DNA from: Candidatus Edwardsbacteria bacterium
Lineage (GTDB): Bacteria > Edwardsbacteria > AC1 > EtOH8
DNA: 64,000 bases
Reading direction: 5' to 3'
Assembly (NCBI GenBank): GCA_031082425.1
Contig: JAVHLB010000001.1
Span: 186,001-250,000, forward strand
The notes below the pieces were generated by a model, which did not search any database, had not been told where the DNA came from, and was given only the letters and a program-made list of their open reading frames with translations. Below are positions 26,037-35,604 of the stretch, in pieces. Positions within the stretch are counted from its first letter, which is position 1. The number at the start of each line of letters is the position of its first letter. A program made the position numbers and the translations under genes.

Positions 26037-26576
26037 CTAACTGTTCAGCTTCTCCCATTCCGACCGCAGGATGCCCATCAGGATCACATCGTGGTATTTC
26101 CCCTCCCGGAATATCTCCTGCCGCAGCACCCCTTCCTGGCGGAAGCCGCATTTAACATAGCTTTTGATAGCCCGCTGGTTGAAGGAGAACACCTCCAGCT
26201 TGACCTTGTCCAGGTTCATCTCGTCGAAGATGAAGCGCAGCAGGACCCTCATGGCGTCGCTGCCGTAACCCTTGCCCCGGTACTGCTCGTCCCCGATGAA
26301 TATGCCCACCATGGCGTAGCGGTTCTTCCAATCGACCTTGTTGGTCCCGCAGCCGCCGATGTATTTCGAACCGTCCAAGGTCTCTATGGCAAACGAATAT
26401 GAATCTTTGAATGCGCTCATGTCATTGAAGAACTTCTCCTCGTCCTCCAGTTTCAGGGGGAAGGGGATCCCTATCACCAGGTTCTTTTTCACCTCGGGAT
26501 CGTTGATGTATTCCAGAGCCTGCGGGATATCCTCTTTCCGATAGGCCCTTAAACGGACCTTCTTTCCTTCGAACAT
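26037..26576 (-). CDS. GNAT acetyltransferase, RimJ/RimL-like
   Basis: 179 residues of the Acetyltransf_3 type. The N-terminus VRLRAYRKEDIPQALEYIND, the acetyl-CoA loop EQYRGKGYGSDAMRVLLRF and the C-terminal SYVKCGFRQEGVLRQEIF are standard. The substrate could be a protein N-terminus, a polyamine or an antibiotic; sequence alone does not decide. It ends two bases before the phosphotransferase-like gene. Confidence 0.85.
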   Translation of the reverse strand: MFEGKKVRLRAYRKEDIPQALEYINDPEVKKNLVIGIPFPLKLEDEEKFFNDMSAFKDSYSFAIETLDGSKYIGGCGTNKVDWKNRYAMVGIFIGDEQYRGKGYGSDAMRVLLRFIFDEMNLDKVKLEVFSFNQRAIKSYVKCGFRQEGVLRQEIFREGKYHDVILMGILRSEWEKLNS

Positions 26577-26598
26577 GGGTCCTCCTTAATAAAAGATT

Positions 26599-27075
26599 TT
26601 ATCTTTTATTTTTGATCTTTAATTTTTTAACAAAATGCACGTCCCGGCCGACATCCTTATAACCCATGGCCCGGTGGGCCCTGTAACTGCCCCTATTGCC
26701 GACCCAGGTATCAGAGCCCATATGCGAAAAACCACGGCGGTCAGCCCATTCCTCGGCGGTTTTGACCAGCGCCCGGACCGCGCCCTGCTTGCGGTACTTG
26801 GGTTTTACATACCAGCCCTCGAGGTATCCGACATCCTGCCTGCCGGCCCCGTCGGCGTAGTTGCGGACCGAGACCTCCAGAAAGCCGATGATCTCACCGG
26901 AAAGGGATTCGGCCACCCAGGCCGGCTGATCTCTTTTATCGGCCAGGACCTCCGCCATTTCCTTCCGGTGCTTTTGGGGCGGACAATCGGGCCACAATGC
27001 CCGGCGCATGGCCAGCCATTCGTTAAGGTCGGTTTTCCTAGCCAGACGGATTATTATGTTTGGCCTGGTTCTCAT
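26599..27075 (-). CDS. Aminoglycoside 6'-N-acetyltransferase-like GNAT
   Basis: 158 residues. The sequence YLEGWYVKPKYRKQGAVRAL, followed by KTAEEWADRRGFSHMGSDTW and AHRAMGYKDVGRDVHFVKKL, follows the AAC(6')-I pattern very closely, including the EGWYV strand and the SDT...N...S..AH block. The N-terminal RRALWPDCP also fits. Acetylation of an aminoglycoside 6'-amino group is the family role; it could be an ancestral housekeeping acetyltransferase. It belongs to a run with a phosphotransferase-like enzyme and other GNATs. Confidence 0.8.
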   Translation of the reverse strand: MRTRPNIIIRLARKTDLNEWLAMRRALWPDCPPQKHRKEMAEVLADKRDQPAWVAESLSGEIIGFLEVSVRNYADGAGRQDVGYLEGWYVKPKYRKQGAVRALVKTAEEWADRRGFSHMGSDTWVGNRGSYRAHRAMGYKDVGRDVHFVKKLKIKNKR

Positions 27076-27093
27076 TCTTGTCTTATATAAAAG

Positions 27094-27921
27094 TTATATG
27101 CCGTCCAAAAAGTATGCGATGGCCGCCCAATACCCGCTCTCATTGCTGAGCGAGTTGTGATCAGCCCCGGCTATTTCTTTCACCGTCACCTTCCCGCCCC
27201 ATTTTTCGGCTAGCTGGTATGATTGCCGGGGCGGGATGGTCCTGTCCTCCGTGGCCACCATGATCAACACGGGAGCCTTGATTTCCGGGACCCGTTTGCT
27301 AGAGTCGAATTTATATTTGAGGATCAATCCCACTGGTAAAAACGGATAATGTGCCTTTGCCACATCTTTAAGGCTGGTGTATGGAGATACCAAAACCACG
27401 GCATCGGCCTTTCTTTTGCTTGGCAGATAGGTGGCCACCCCGGTGCCGATGCTCCGGCCCATGACCGCGATCTTGGGGTCTTTTATATCCTTCCGGTTGA
27501 TAAAATGATCATATATCTCTAGCGCATCGCCATAAAGCGATCTTTCGCTCACCTTGCCCCCGCTCTGGCCGTATCCCCGGTAATTGATAAGTACCAACGA
27601 CCAGTCATTGAACTCCGGGGCTTTTTCTATCAGATAGGAAACCTCCTCGGCGTTGCCGCCGAAATAGAACAGGATCTTCGGCCTGCCGGCGGAACCATTA
27701 TTGACAAACCAGCCCTTTACTGTTATTCCGTCCTTTGTCTTCAGGCTAATTTCTTCAACATTTTTGTGGTTCTTTCTTATGCCTTCGACCTCGGCCTGGC
27801 TGATCCTTTGAGGATAAAAGATCATTTTGTCCTGGAATAGGTAAAAAAGCACCAAACCCAGGCACAGGAAAGATAATACGAGCAGAAGAATCCTTGATAA
27901 AGAGGTCAGGGCTGGATTCAT
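27094..27921 (-). CDS. Membrane-anchored alpha/beta hydrolase (BEM46/ABHD13-like)
   Basis: 275 residues. One N-terminal membrane helix (ILLLVLSFLCLGLVLFYLF) is followed by FYPQ, the usual start of this family, a nucleophile elbow GRSIGTG and acid/base residues in VATEDRTIPP and GADHNSL. Members are serine hydrolases at the inner membrane with unknown natural substrates. It lies within a same-strand run of acetyltransferases. Confidence 0.88.
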   Translation of the reverse strand: MNPALTSLSRILLLVLSFLCLGLVLFYLFQDKMIFYPQRISQAEVEGIRKNHKNVEEISLKTKDGITVKGWFVNNGSAGRPKILFYFGGNAEEVSYLIEKAPEFNDWSLVLINYRGYGQSGGKVSERSLYGDALEIYDHFINRKDIKDPKIAVMGRSIGTGVATYLPSKRKADAVVLVSPYTSLKDVAKAHYPFLPVGLILKYKFDSSKRVPEIKAPVLIMVATEDRTIPPRQSYQLAEKWGGKVTVKEIAGADHNSLSNESGYWAAIAYFLDGI

Positions 27922-27965
27922 TTTATAACTCCTCTGTTTTCCCGCGCCGGATTACCGGTTTTAGT

Positions 27966-28511
27966 TCATGGATTGTATTCGGCATCTAAAATGCCATAGT
28001 GTATTATATCTTCGAACTGGTCCCATTTTTTTATATGTTGGCGCATCTCGCCTTCCTTTTTCATGCCGATCTTCGCCATGACTTTCCCCGAGGCCGGATT
28101 ACGGCTTAAATAAAAAGCAAATATCCTATTAAGCTTGGTTTGCCGGAAACCATAACCCAAGACAGCCTTAGCCGCCTCAGTGCAGTAGCCACGGCCCCAA
28201 AACGTCTGGCTTATCCAATAGCCCAACTCGGCTCTTTCGTTTTTACTATCAACGCCCAAAGAAATGCATCCTATCAGCTGGGGCGAATCTTTCAACACGA
28301 CAGCCCAGGCAACCGAACCATTTTTTTGGTATTCATCCCGGTGCGTGCTTATCCACTTTTCGGCGGCACCCTCTGGGTACGGGTGTGGAATATTTATGGT
28401 AGTATCGGCGATCGCGCGGGCTCCGGCCAATTTTTGCAACTCCGAAGCATCGTCCAGCGTGAAAGGCAGCAATATCAAACGTTCCGTGGTTAATGTTGGC
28501 ATCATGTTCAT
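27966..28511 (-). CDS. GNAT acetyltransferase, RimJ/RimL-like
   Basis: 181 residues. TLTTERLILLPFTLDDASEL at the N-terminus and the core GYWISQTFWGRGYCTEAAKA with NPASGKVMAKIGMKKEG are typical for RimJ/RimL-type N-acetyltransferases. The start overlaps the stop of the PAS-like gene by ATGA, so the two are translationally coupled. Substrate unknown. Confidence 0.87.
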   Translation of the reverse strand: MNMMPTLTTERLILLPFTLDDASELQKLAGARAIADTTINIPHPYPEGAAEKWISTHRDEYQKNGSVAWAVVLKDSPQLIGCISLGVDSKNERAELGYWISQTFWGRGYCTEAAKAVLGYGFRQTKLNRIFAFYLSRNPASGKVMAKIGMKKEGEMRQHIKKWDQFEDIIHYGILDAEYNP

Positions 28512-28873
28512 ATGGCATCGAAATTATTGGGTTTGCTTTTATCCAAATAGGTATGCACCTTGGCGGCGTGGCCGTCCTTGAGGGGAATGGTCAGAAAGAA
28601 GAATAATTTGTCACCCATGTCAAAATACCCCTTGGTGTTCCTGCCCTCCTTCTGGGAGACCTTCAAAGGACATCCGGCATGGGGTTTTCCGGCGGTGGTG
28701 ATGTCAAAACACCTCTTTCCCAGGATCTCTCCGGACTCTTTGAATTCCTCCCCGAAACGTTTATTGTGCCAGACTATCTTCATGTCCTTATCCAGTATCA
28801 TCACCGCCAGGTGGGGTGAATTCACGATGCTTTTCTCTAACTCTGAAATCAATGATAATAACTCTTTTTCCAT
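28508..28873 (-). CDS. Small PAS-like sensory domain protein
   Basis: 121 residues starting at the ATG at 28873, with AGGA in front; upstream codons in frame have no good start. The pattern LEKSIVNSPHLAVMILDKDMKIVWHNKRFGEEF, then EILGKRCFDITTAGKPHAGCPL, is a PAS domain with the Cys-rich GKRCFDITTG...GCPL motif seen in some heme- or ligand-sensing PAS proteins. There is no output domain. It could be a partial or stand-alone sensor. First gene of the acetyltransferase run. Confidence 0.7.
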   Translation of the reverse strand: MEKELLSLISELEKSIVNSPHLAVMILDKDMKIVWHNKRFGEEFKESGEILGKRCFDITTAGKPHAGCPLKVSQKEGRNTKGYFDMGDKLFFFLTIPLKDGHAAKVHTYLDKSKPNNFDAI

Positions 28874-28947
28874 ATTTAATCCTGTTCTCCATCTTTGGCT
28901 GTTTAAAATCCTTATTGTCATCAGGTCCAGACCATATTTGAAAACCA

Positions 28948-31900
28948 TCACCTCAGGAACAACATTTTTTTGGTGTAGCGGTAATCGCCGGTCTCCAATC
29001 TGTAAAAGTACAATCCGGCAGAGACCGTGTTCCCTGCTTCATTTATTCCTCTCCATGTTGCCGTATGGAATCCGGGTGCTTGAACCTGATCTATAAGCGT
29101 TTTTATCAGCTGCCCGCTTATATTATAGATCTTCAGCCTTACCCTGGCCGCTTTTGGTAATTGATAACTGATGACCGCCACTTTATTGAATGGATTGGGC
29201 CAATTTTGAAACAGTTGAACAGTCTGAATCGTGCGTGACGTATCACTGGATTCCTTGGTGGTGGTATACGCATAAATATCGCCGTCATGGGGAGGTATTT
29301 GCCCGGAAGTGTAAGCCGCCCAAACCTCGCCTTCTTCCGGCTTTGTCTCCCAGGTCATCTTTCTGACCGTAGCGGCTCTGTTGAAATAGAACCGGGAACC
29401 GCAAATATAGATGAAGCTGTATAAGGCCGAAGGCCAATTATAAGTGATACAATCCCTTCCCCTGCCGCCAGCAGTTGCGCCAATTGCCCAGGAACTTTTT
29501 TTCATGCCGGTCCAGCCAATCGACGTATCGAGCGGCACCAATGTTCCATTGGCAATATCCCATACCTCGGGCCGTAAAGTGTCCAATGTATCGTGAGGAC
29601 CTTCTTTAACATGCCATTTTATTTCATAGTCCGCGCCGCGCCAGGGCCAGTATTGATCAATGGTGGCATATGCCTTTAAGGTATCACACGAGGGCTGGTT
29701 CAAAATATTCACATCATCGATTATTTTGAATGAATCGGCCGAAAATGTGCTGCGATCGACCTTTATTTTCAGTTCCGGCACGACCCCGTCGATGGGATCC
29801 GGGATCCATGATAACTGATTCGCGGTTTGCGGACAGGAAAAGCTTTTATTGGGTACAAGTAGATTTGACGCGGTTGCGTCCCAAAGGTCAAAGCTATAAA
29901 TTGGGGTATAATTGTTGCCAGAAGTAGTGTCTTTCTGTATTTCCCGAAATCTCAATTCATAACGGTGTCCTGTCACCAGGGATTGATCGGTCATATAAGG
30001 GTTAAAAACAACCGTATTGGCTGCTCCCGAAATATGTTCCCGGGAAGAAACCGTATCATGCAGATTGTAAATTGTGAATATGGAACCCGAAATATCGGAA
30101 ATGCTGTCCGTACCGTCAAAAATGCTTATTTTAACCTTATAACCGGTATCATTCGGCAAGGTCCTGGTGTCCCAGCTGTATGCAGCAGCTGACCATCTTT
30201 GAGATCGCACCGAAATGGTCGCGATGGATTGCCACTGGCAGCCTTCATCCCGAGTGTAATCAAGCATTATCGACAACGAATCGTTATCGGCATCACCATA
30301 GTACCATAACAAATCCTTTACTCCCCACAAACTGTCGCCTCCTAAGGGGAAGCAAAGCATCACCTCCGGCTTGGCATTCCCCGGATTGTTGATGATGAAC
30401 ACGGAATCGGAGATGTCATAGGCGGCTTTTTGATCACCGTGAATGCACACACCAACCTTGTTTCTCACCCCATCAATCGTCAACATGCTGTTGTAGTTGA
30501 AAAAACCGGAATCCGGGACATCCAAGGCCAGCACGTTCCAGGTGTTGCCGCCATTCGTGCTTAGATAAACGTCCGCATAACAGGACGTTGTTTTGCTGCT
30601 GTCAACCCAGGTTATCGCTTGGTTTCCGGTCCAGACATCACCGCCATTGGGATCCTGTAGTTTTAGATATAGATCGGTCCAAATCCGGTTGGTGCTCTGT
30701 ACCCTGAAATCATCAATATAAAAACCTTCGGCAGTCCCAATGACATCGCTAATAAACGTGAATTTTATGCGGGCGGTGTCGCCGTATCCGAATTGTGAAA
30801 GATCATAGACCTCCTCGGTCCAATCTCCGTAAAGTCCAAGCATTGAGTCCAGCGCTCCTCCGGATCCGATATACCCCAAGGTATCCCACTTCCCCTTGTA
30901 AAATATTTCCGTAAATAGGCCGTCGGTTCCATAAAGCGTCAGCCCATATGCCCTCCGGAAAGATAATTTTGACTTAGGACCCAGAATGAACGGCGGCGAG
31001 ACCAGCATCGCTTTCATGTTATTGATATATTGCCAAGAACCTTCTTGGCCGCAATACCATGAGTTAAATCCCGAATACCCCCTATGCGGAGATATATGCC
31101 ACAGGTCATTTGTTCCGCTATGCGTCCATCCCTCGGTCTCATGTTCCATTATGTCCATAAAACCGGTTTGACCGACCTCGAATGCCAAACTATCATAGCA
31201 AAAATACCCCTCTTCGGTGATAAGGCTTAATTTTATAACACCCACATGTGGCATCACGGATCCCGGAGATATGCAAATATTGAAATTTCCTACTCTCACC
31301 GAATCGGGAGGGATATTCCCCAATATTTTAAATGCATCGATAATGGCCAAAGAAGTATCGCTGGTGCTGAGGCTGCAAACAACGCCCTCGGCCAGGCCCA
31401 GGCCTTTGTTTTTTATCCCGAGACTCAGGCCAATGGTCTCTCCGGGTTCGGCAAGACCGTTATTATTGCCCGCCGTATCATTTATTCCAAGATCATAATA
31501 AGAAAGAACGGGGGTGGCCGCCGTTAGCGCTATTGATGCCGGCCAGGTGTTGGCGTTGCTGTCGCTGATCTGAAAGACAAAACCCAGGTGATGTTCATTG
31601 GTTGCGTTCACAGATACCGTGAATCGGTAGCGACCGGTCCCGGAACTTGAGTCACCCGGAGAAATATCCCCATAAACCTGCTGGGAATCAAGGATCGAGA
31701 TCAAGGTGTCCCCACTTTGCATTGTCGCCGATACCATCGGGGCGCCCAGATCTCCAAAATTTTTCAATGTTATCGCCAGGTTGATCGCTTCCCCCGGATT
31801 TATCATCCCGTCTCCGTTGCCACCGGAGGAATCGTCAACGGCATATCCGATGATATCTGCATAAGCCAGACTGTCGCCGACCAGGATGTCGGCCTGAGAG

Positions 31901-33876
31901 GGCAGGTGGTTCTGGGCGGTCACGGTAAGGGTCATTTTACCCATAGTGGCCGGGATTACATCAAACAAAATATCACCGCCTCCGGCCGTACAGCCGCGCG
32001 CATACACTTCGGCGTCCTTTTGCAGGCAGACCAGGGCATTTTCCAATGGATGCGTGTCGCTGCTGACATTGATCCGCACCTGACAGGCAGCGGCCGGGAT
32101 CATCTGGGGATATGCCAGCTCCAGCGTCCCGGGGGTGTCCGTCCATATGGGCATCTCGGGATCCCCTATCAAATTGACATCGTACTGATGCCAACGGTAT
32201 ACGTTTTCCTCACGAGACTGGGCGATATACGAGGCCTTGGCTTGGGCCAGGGTGGTGCCGATCCGATAAAAGTTATTGTTGAATAACTCCCTGAAGAACG
32301 CGGCGTCAAACAGGTCGGAATAACCATATCCCGGGTTTCCCGGGGAACCCCAGCCGTAAGAGGTATTTCCGATATAAGCCACCCCGCCGCCGTTGGGGTT
32401 GTTGACGAAGTGCTCGGAACTGGCGTCATAATCAAAAGCATTGGTCCAGCACCCGATGGAGTATAGAATGCCGTTCCTTGGATTATTGGTAAAAGAATCC
32501 ATCTGGTAAATATCAAATAGTCCACCGGCGATCCAACCATGGCCGCAATGATTAATAATGCTCCGGCCGGCATTCACCGAATCAAAGCTGGCGCCGCCCA
32601 AAAACAAAGATTCGTAATGCTTGGCAATAACGTACCTGTCGGGGAAAGACTCGTTTTGAATCATGTCCTTGGCAATCCCCTCGTCGGTATATGGGCTGGT
32701 CCAAAGAATATCGGCATCAAAAAGGGCTTTCAACTGGTAGTCGGTTGGGGGATTTTTTTCATAGGTCAGTATTTTGTCGACAAAGGCTCTGGCCTTATAA
32801 AGGCTATCCGCCGAAGCCCTTCCCACAAAAATGTCAGGATACAGGTCCACGCTGTCGGATACTTCGCCGTAGATGGTATCTCCGTCGGCGTTCCAGGTTC
32901 CATCCAGATCTGAATAATACAAATCACAAGGAAAAATATTATTCCGGCCGCCACCCATTTCACAATCCATGGCAAAAGCGTTCCTAACCGGAACTATGCC
33001 TACATCGCCCCCCAGCAACAAAAAAGTAAGGCCCGAATCGCTATGGGCAATTTTAAGGTAATTTCTGATTTTTTCCTGAGTATCGCTACCGGGGTAATTG
33101 GCGGCTATCCAATCCACGTTCCTAACGACCCCGGGGATCCCCTTGGCCGTCTTCCAGTCGGCTAATCGCTGAAAAACGGTATCTAACGGGGGCTTGGTGA
33201 TAATGAGATATTCTAATGGGGCAAACCCGGCATCCTTGCTCGGAAAGGACGCGGCGGTCACCCCGGTAAGGCCTCTGACAGAATGATCATAAAGGACTTG
33301 GCTGTATGCTGATAATGCCTTGCTTGGGTTTTCTTTTTTGGGATCATTGTGAAAATAAATGGTGAGTTCTATGGAAGAATAAAATTCTAGCCTTTTTTCC
33401 GCAGGAATATACTGAAGGGGGTAAATAAGAATTTCCGCGATGTGCTTTCCGCTAATATAGCCCGAGCTTTTATATTCGATGATCTTCCCTGGATATTGGC
33501 TATGTGATTCGTAAACCGACTTGCTCGGCTGGGTGAAGGCTGTTTTTCCGTCCATCTTGGAAAGAATGACTTGTTTTTGTGCCGGGTAAATATCATGGTA
33601 TCCGTCGATATATTCTTGTGTGTAAGATGAGACCTTGACGCTGTCTACCGCAGCATCAAATGGTAGCGAGACATATTTTTTATCCACCGGAAGCTGGGGA
33701 TCGCCGGCCTTGTTGATAATATCCGTTTTTGCCAGAAAGACTTTTTCATAACCCTCGCCGGTTGATATAAATTTTAGCGCGGATTTGGAATGATTGATTG
33801 TTACCGATATTGTCGCAGCATGAAGGCCGGAAGCTGCCATTGCCAGCATAGTGGCAAATAAAATCCCTTTTTTCAT
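28948..33876 (-). CDS. Gingipain-like peptidase C25 with C-terminal sorting-type domain
   Basis: 1642 residues from the ATG at 33876 with AAGGAG in front. Order: signal peptide (to about 20), C25 propeptide, catalytic domain (about 230-600) with His446 in NHCGHG and Cys476 in SIGCWTN, several Ig-like or CARDB-like beta domains with repeating PGE(A/T)I.L motifs, and a last FlgD-type domain with NWPNPFN and GLYFYRLETGDY...KKMLFLR. That end is the outer-membrane sorting or surface-anchoring signature in FCB bacteria and relatives. The protein should be secreted to the surface as a cysteine protease. No secretion genes lie in the window. Confidence 0.9.
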   Translation of the reverse strand: MKKGILFATMLAMAASGLHAATISVTINHSKSALKFISTGEGYEKVFLAKTDIINKAGDPQLPVDKKYVSLPFDAAVDSVKVSSYTQEYIDGYHDIYPAQKQVILSKMDGKTAFTQPSKSVYESHSQYPGKIIEYKSSGYISGKHIAEILIYPLQYIPAEKRLEFYSSIELTIYFHNDPKKENPSKALSAYSQVLYDHSVRGLTGVTAASFPSKDAGFAPLEYLIITKPPLDTVFQRLADWKTAKGIPGVVRNVDWIAANYPGSDTQEKIRNYLKIAHSDSGLTFLLLGGDVGIVPVRNAFAMDCEMGGGRNNIFPCDLYYSDLDGTWNADGDTIYGEVSDSVDLYPDIFVGRASADSLYKARAFVDKILTYEKNPPTDYQLKALFDADILWTSPYTDEGIAKDMIQNESFPDRYVIAKHYESLFLGGASFDSVNAGRSIINHCGHGWIAGGLFDIYQMDSFTNNPRNGILYSIGCWTNAFDYDASSEHFVNNPNGGGVAYIGNTSYGWGSPGNPGYGYSDLFDAAFFRELFNNNFYRIGTTLAQAKASYIAQSREENVYRWHQYDVNLIGDPEMPIWTDTPGTLELAYPQMIPAAACQVRINVSSDTHPLENALVCLQKDAEVYARGCTAGGGDILFDVIPATMGKMTLTVTAQNHLPSQADILVGDSLAYADIIGYAVDDSSGGNGDGMINPGEAINLAITLKNFGDLGAPMVSATMQSGDTLISILDSQQVYGDISPGDSSSGTGRYRFTVSVNATNEHHLGFVFQISDSNANTWPASIALTAATPVLSYYDLGINDTAGNNNGLAEPGETIGLSLGIKNKGLGLAEGVVCSLSTSDTSLAIIDAFKILGNIPPDSVRVGNFNICISPGSVMPHVGVIKLSLITEEGYFCYDSLAFEVGQTGFMDIMEHETEGWTHSGTNDLWHISPHRGYSGFNSWYCGQEGSWQYINNMKAMLVSPPFILGPKSKLSFRRAYGLTLYGTDGLFTEIFYKGKWDTLGYIGSGGALDSMLGLYGDWTEEVYDLSQFGYGDTARIKFTFISDVIGTAEGFYIDDFRVQSTNRIWTDLYLKLQDPNGGDVWTGNQAITWVDSSKTTSCYADVYLSTNGGNTWNVLALDVPDSGFFNYNSMLTIDGVRNKVGVCIHGDQKAAYDISDSVFIINNPGNAKPEVMLCFPLGGDSLWGVKDLLWYYGDADNDSLSIMLDYTRDEGCQWQSIATISVRSQRWSAAAYSWDTRTLPNDTGYKVKISIFDGTDSISDISGSIFTIYNLHDTVSSREHISGAANTVVFNPYMTDQSLVTGHRYELRFREIQKDTTSGNNYTPIYSFDLWDATASNLLVPNKSFSCPQTANQLSWIPDPIDGVVPELKIKVDRSTFSADSFKIIDDVNILNQPSCDTLKAYATIDQYWPWRGADYEIKWHVKEGPHDTLDTLRPEVWDIANGTLVPLDTSIGWTGMKKSSWAIGATAGGRGRDCITYNWPSALYSFIYICGSRFYFNRAATVRKMTWETKPEEGEVWAAYTSGQIPPHDGDIYAYTTTKESSDTSRTIQTVQLFQNWPNPFNKVAVISYQLPKAARVRLKIYNISGQLIKTLIDQVQAPGFHTATWRGINEAGNTVSAGLYFYRLETGDYRYTKKMLFLR

Positions 33877-34049
33877 GGTGTCTCCTTGATTAACTGGCGT
33901 TACGCCTTTTTCACAAACAGCACCGCTGCGCAAATTACGGCCTCACCCTAAAGAATCTCTACGGGAGCCTGGAAAATTCTTTTGCCTGCCATCCCTGTTG
34001 TCCCTTCATCAATAAAGCTTTCCCCCGATATCATAGGCTATCATATTTA

Positions 34050-34084
34050 AAGCGCAAAAAGCAAGCCGAAATTTGGCTTGCTTT
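34050..34084 (-). terminator. Rho-independent terminator after the DUF4184 gene
   Basis: On the minus strand AAGCAAGCC (34075-34083) and GGCTTGCTT (34059-34067) form a perfect nine-pair stem with a seven-base loop, followed by TTTTTG. It is 30 bases past the stop codon at 34113. Confidence 0.8.
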
Positions 34085-34112
34085 CGCTTCAGACCGTGTC
34101 CCCTGGTCCGGG

Positions 34113-34886
34113 CTATCGGAATTCCCGGAAAGCCCTGTAAACCAGGGATACCGTTAGGAATCCCAGTATCAACCCGCTCAGAACAGTGACCCCGTAGTGC
34201 TCGAAAAACCCGATCCCGGGGCGGCCCCTGATCTGAATGGTGCGCAGGACCGTGATGGCTGCCGCCAGGGACAGCCCAAAGCCCCAATAGGCCCACTTGA
34301 AAAGCCGTCCGATCGTCCTTTTCTCTCCGGTCGCTGACGGTTTCAATTTCGTGATGTAATAGAGGATCACCCCCAGGCCGGCGGCCGTCACCGCCAGATG
34401 AATGATGTTATGGGCCGGCACTTTGTATTCCGCACCGTAAAACCTGATGGTAAAAAGGCGTCTCATTAAAACCGGCGCCAGATCCCTGAACATCTGCAAG
34501 GGGTGGGTAAAGGCATCCAGAAAGAAATGGGTCAGCATCCCCAGCAGGGCAGAATAGGTGAAGACCAGAAAATTCCTGGGCGTTGCGATGGACCACTTAT
34601 CCCCGGCCATCGTGTAGAACCTATTACCCAGCTGATCCGGCAGGCAGTATATCAGAGGCTTTTTCACCACATAGTGGAACAGCAGCGCCGTCAGGAAGAT
34701 CAGCGGCAGGTTGAAATACAGCGATCCCAGCAGGGTGTGGCCCGGCCCCCGGAGGGGATAGAAGCGGATGAAATATTCAAAATCCGGGGCCATGCTGCCC
34801 ACCACCAAAGCCGTCAGGCTGAAATATTTCGGCCATCTGGCCTTGATGGGCAGGACCATGGCGGGATGGGCGGCGGTAAAAGGCAT
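34113..34886 (-). CDS. DUF4184 family membrane protein
   Basis: 257 residues. The start MPFTAAHPAMVLP, then LVVGSMAPDFEYFIRF, HTLLGSLYFNLPL and LTHFFLDAFTHP, are the conserved His/Asp-rich blocks of DUF4184, a membrane protein family distantly like metal-dependent hydrolases such as YdjM. Six or so membrane segments are visible. Function unknown. Its own terminator follows. Confidence 0.87.
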   Translation of the reverse strand: MPFTAAHPAMVLPIKARWPKYFSLTALVVGSMAPDFEYFIRFYPLRGPGHTLLGSLYFNLPLIFLTALLFHYVVKKPLIYCLPDQLGNRFYTMAGDKWSIATPRNFLVFTYSALLGMLTHFFLDAFTHPLQMFRDLAPVLMRRLFTIRFYGAEYKVPAHNIIHLAVTAAGLGVILYYITKLKPSATGEKRTIGRLFKWAYWGFGLSLAAAITVLRTIQIRGRPGIGFFEHYGVTVLSGLILGFLTVSLVYRAFREFR

Positions 34887-34935
34887 AATCTTCTAAAGCG
34901 GTTTATGCTTCGGCATATTCAATGATACCATCGTT

Positions 34936-35397
34936 CTACGCTGGAAGCTTGATCTCCGAGGTGCAGTTGGGGCAGCGCACCGCCTTGAGGGCTATGGCCG
35001 AGAAGCAGAACGGGCACTCCTTGGTGGTGGGCTGGGCCGGAGCCGGGACCGGCTGCTTCTTGAGCTTGTTGACCAGCCGGATCACCAGGAATATCACCAA
35101 GGCCACGATGGCAAAATCGATCACATTGTTGATGAACAGGCCGAGCTTGATGACCGCAATATTGGCTTCGGTGGCGGATTTAAGGGTGATCTTGGTGAAT
35201 TCCATGCCCTGCGGCCTGGCCAGCGGTATCACCAGCTGGCTGAAATCCATCTTGCCCATCAGCCGCCCGATGGGCGGCATGATGATGTCGTTGACCATGG
35301 AGGACACGATCTTGCCGAAGGCCCCGCCGATGATCACCGCCACCGCCAGGTCCAGCACGTTGCCCCGCAGGGCGAATTCCTTGAATTCCTTGAACAT
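34936..35397 (-). CDS. mscL: Large-conductance mechanosensitive channel MscL with C-terminal zinc ribbon
   Basis: 153 residues. FKEFALRGNVLDLAVAVIIGGAFGKIVSS is the first pore helix of MscL, and the second helix is FAIVALVIFLVIRLVNKLKK. The protein opens under high membrane tension to release solutes. After the usual end there is a Pro/Ala linker and a CPFC...CPNC zinc-ribbon-like tail of about 25 residues, seen in some environmental MscL proteins. A zinc role is inferred from the Cys spacing. Confidence 0.93.
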   Translation of the reverse strand: MFKEFKEFALRGNVLDLAVAVIIGGAFGKIVSSMVNDIIMPPIGRLMGKMDFSQLVIPLARPQGMEFTKITLKSATEANIAVIKLGLFINNVIDFAIVALVIFLVIRLVNKLKKQPVPAPAQPTTKECPFCFSAIALKAVRCPNCTSEIKLPA

Positions 35398-35416
35398 AGT
35401 TTTATCCTTCCTGTTG

Positions 35417-35584
35417 TTATTTGATGGAATAGGTCAGCCCCAGCGAGAGGGTCTGCTTGAACCGGGCCCGCAGGTCCACCTACTTGTCGTACAGCATCTG
35501 CAGATTGAACATCACATATTTGCCTATGCCGGACAGCAACAGCGATGGAACAGCCGCTACGCTCAGAATACAAGCGATTGCCAT
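35417..35584 (-). pseudogene. Degraded C-terminal piece of an outer-membrane barrel protein
   Basis: Between mscL and the next gene, a minus-strand frame from 35584 reads YVMFNLQMLYDK, a TAG stop at 35480-35482, then VDLRARFKQTLSLGLTYSIK and TAA at 35417. The alternating pattern and the LSLGLTYSIK end look like the last strands of an outer-membrane barrel. The N-terminal bulk of such a gene is missing and the frame carries an internal stop, so this appears to be a remnant. Confidence 0.5.
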
Positions 35585-35604
35585 CATTTAATGCTATTTT
35601 GTAT

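Noticed and set aside
33900..33925. TTCACAAA half-site resembling part of a Rex operator
   Set aside because: Only one half is present; there is no inverted partner at the right spacing.
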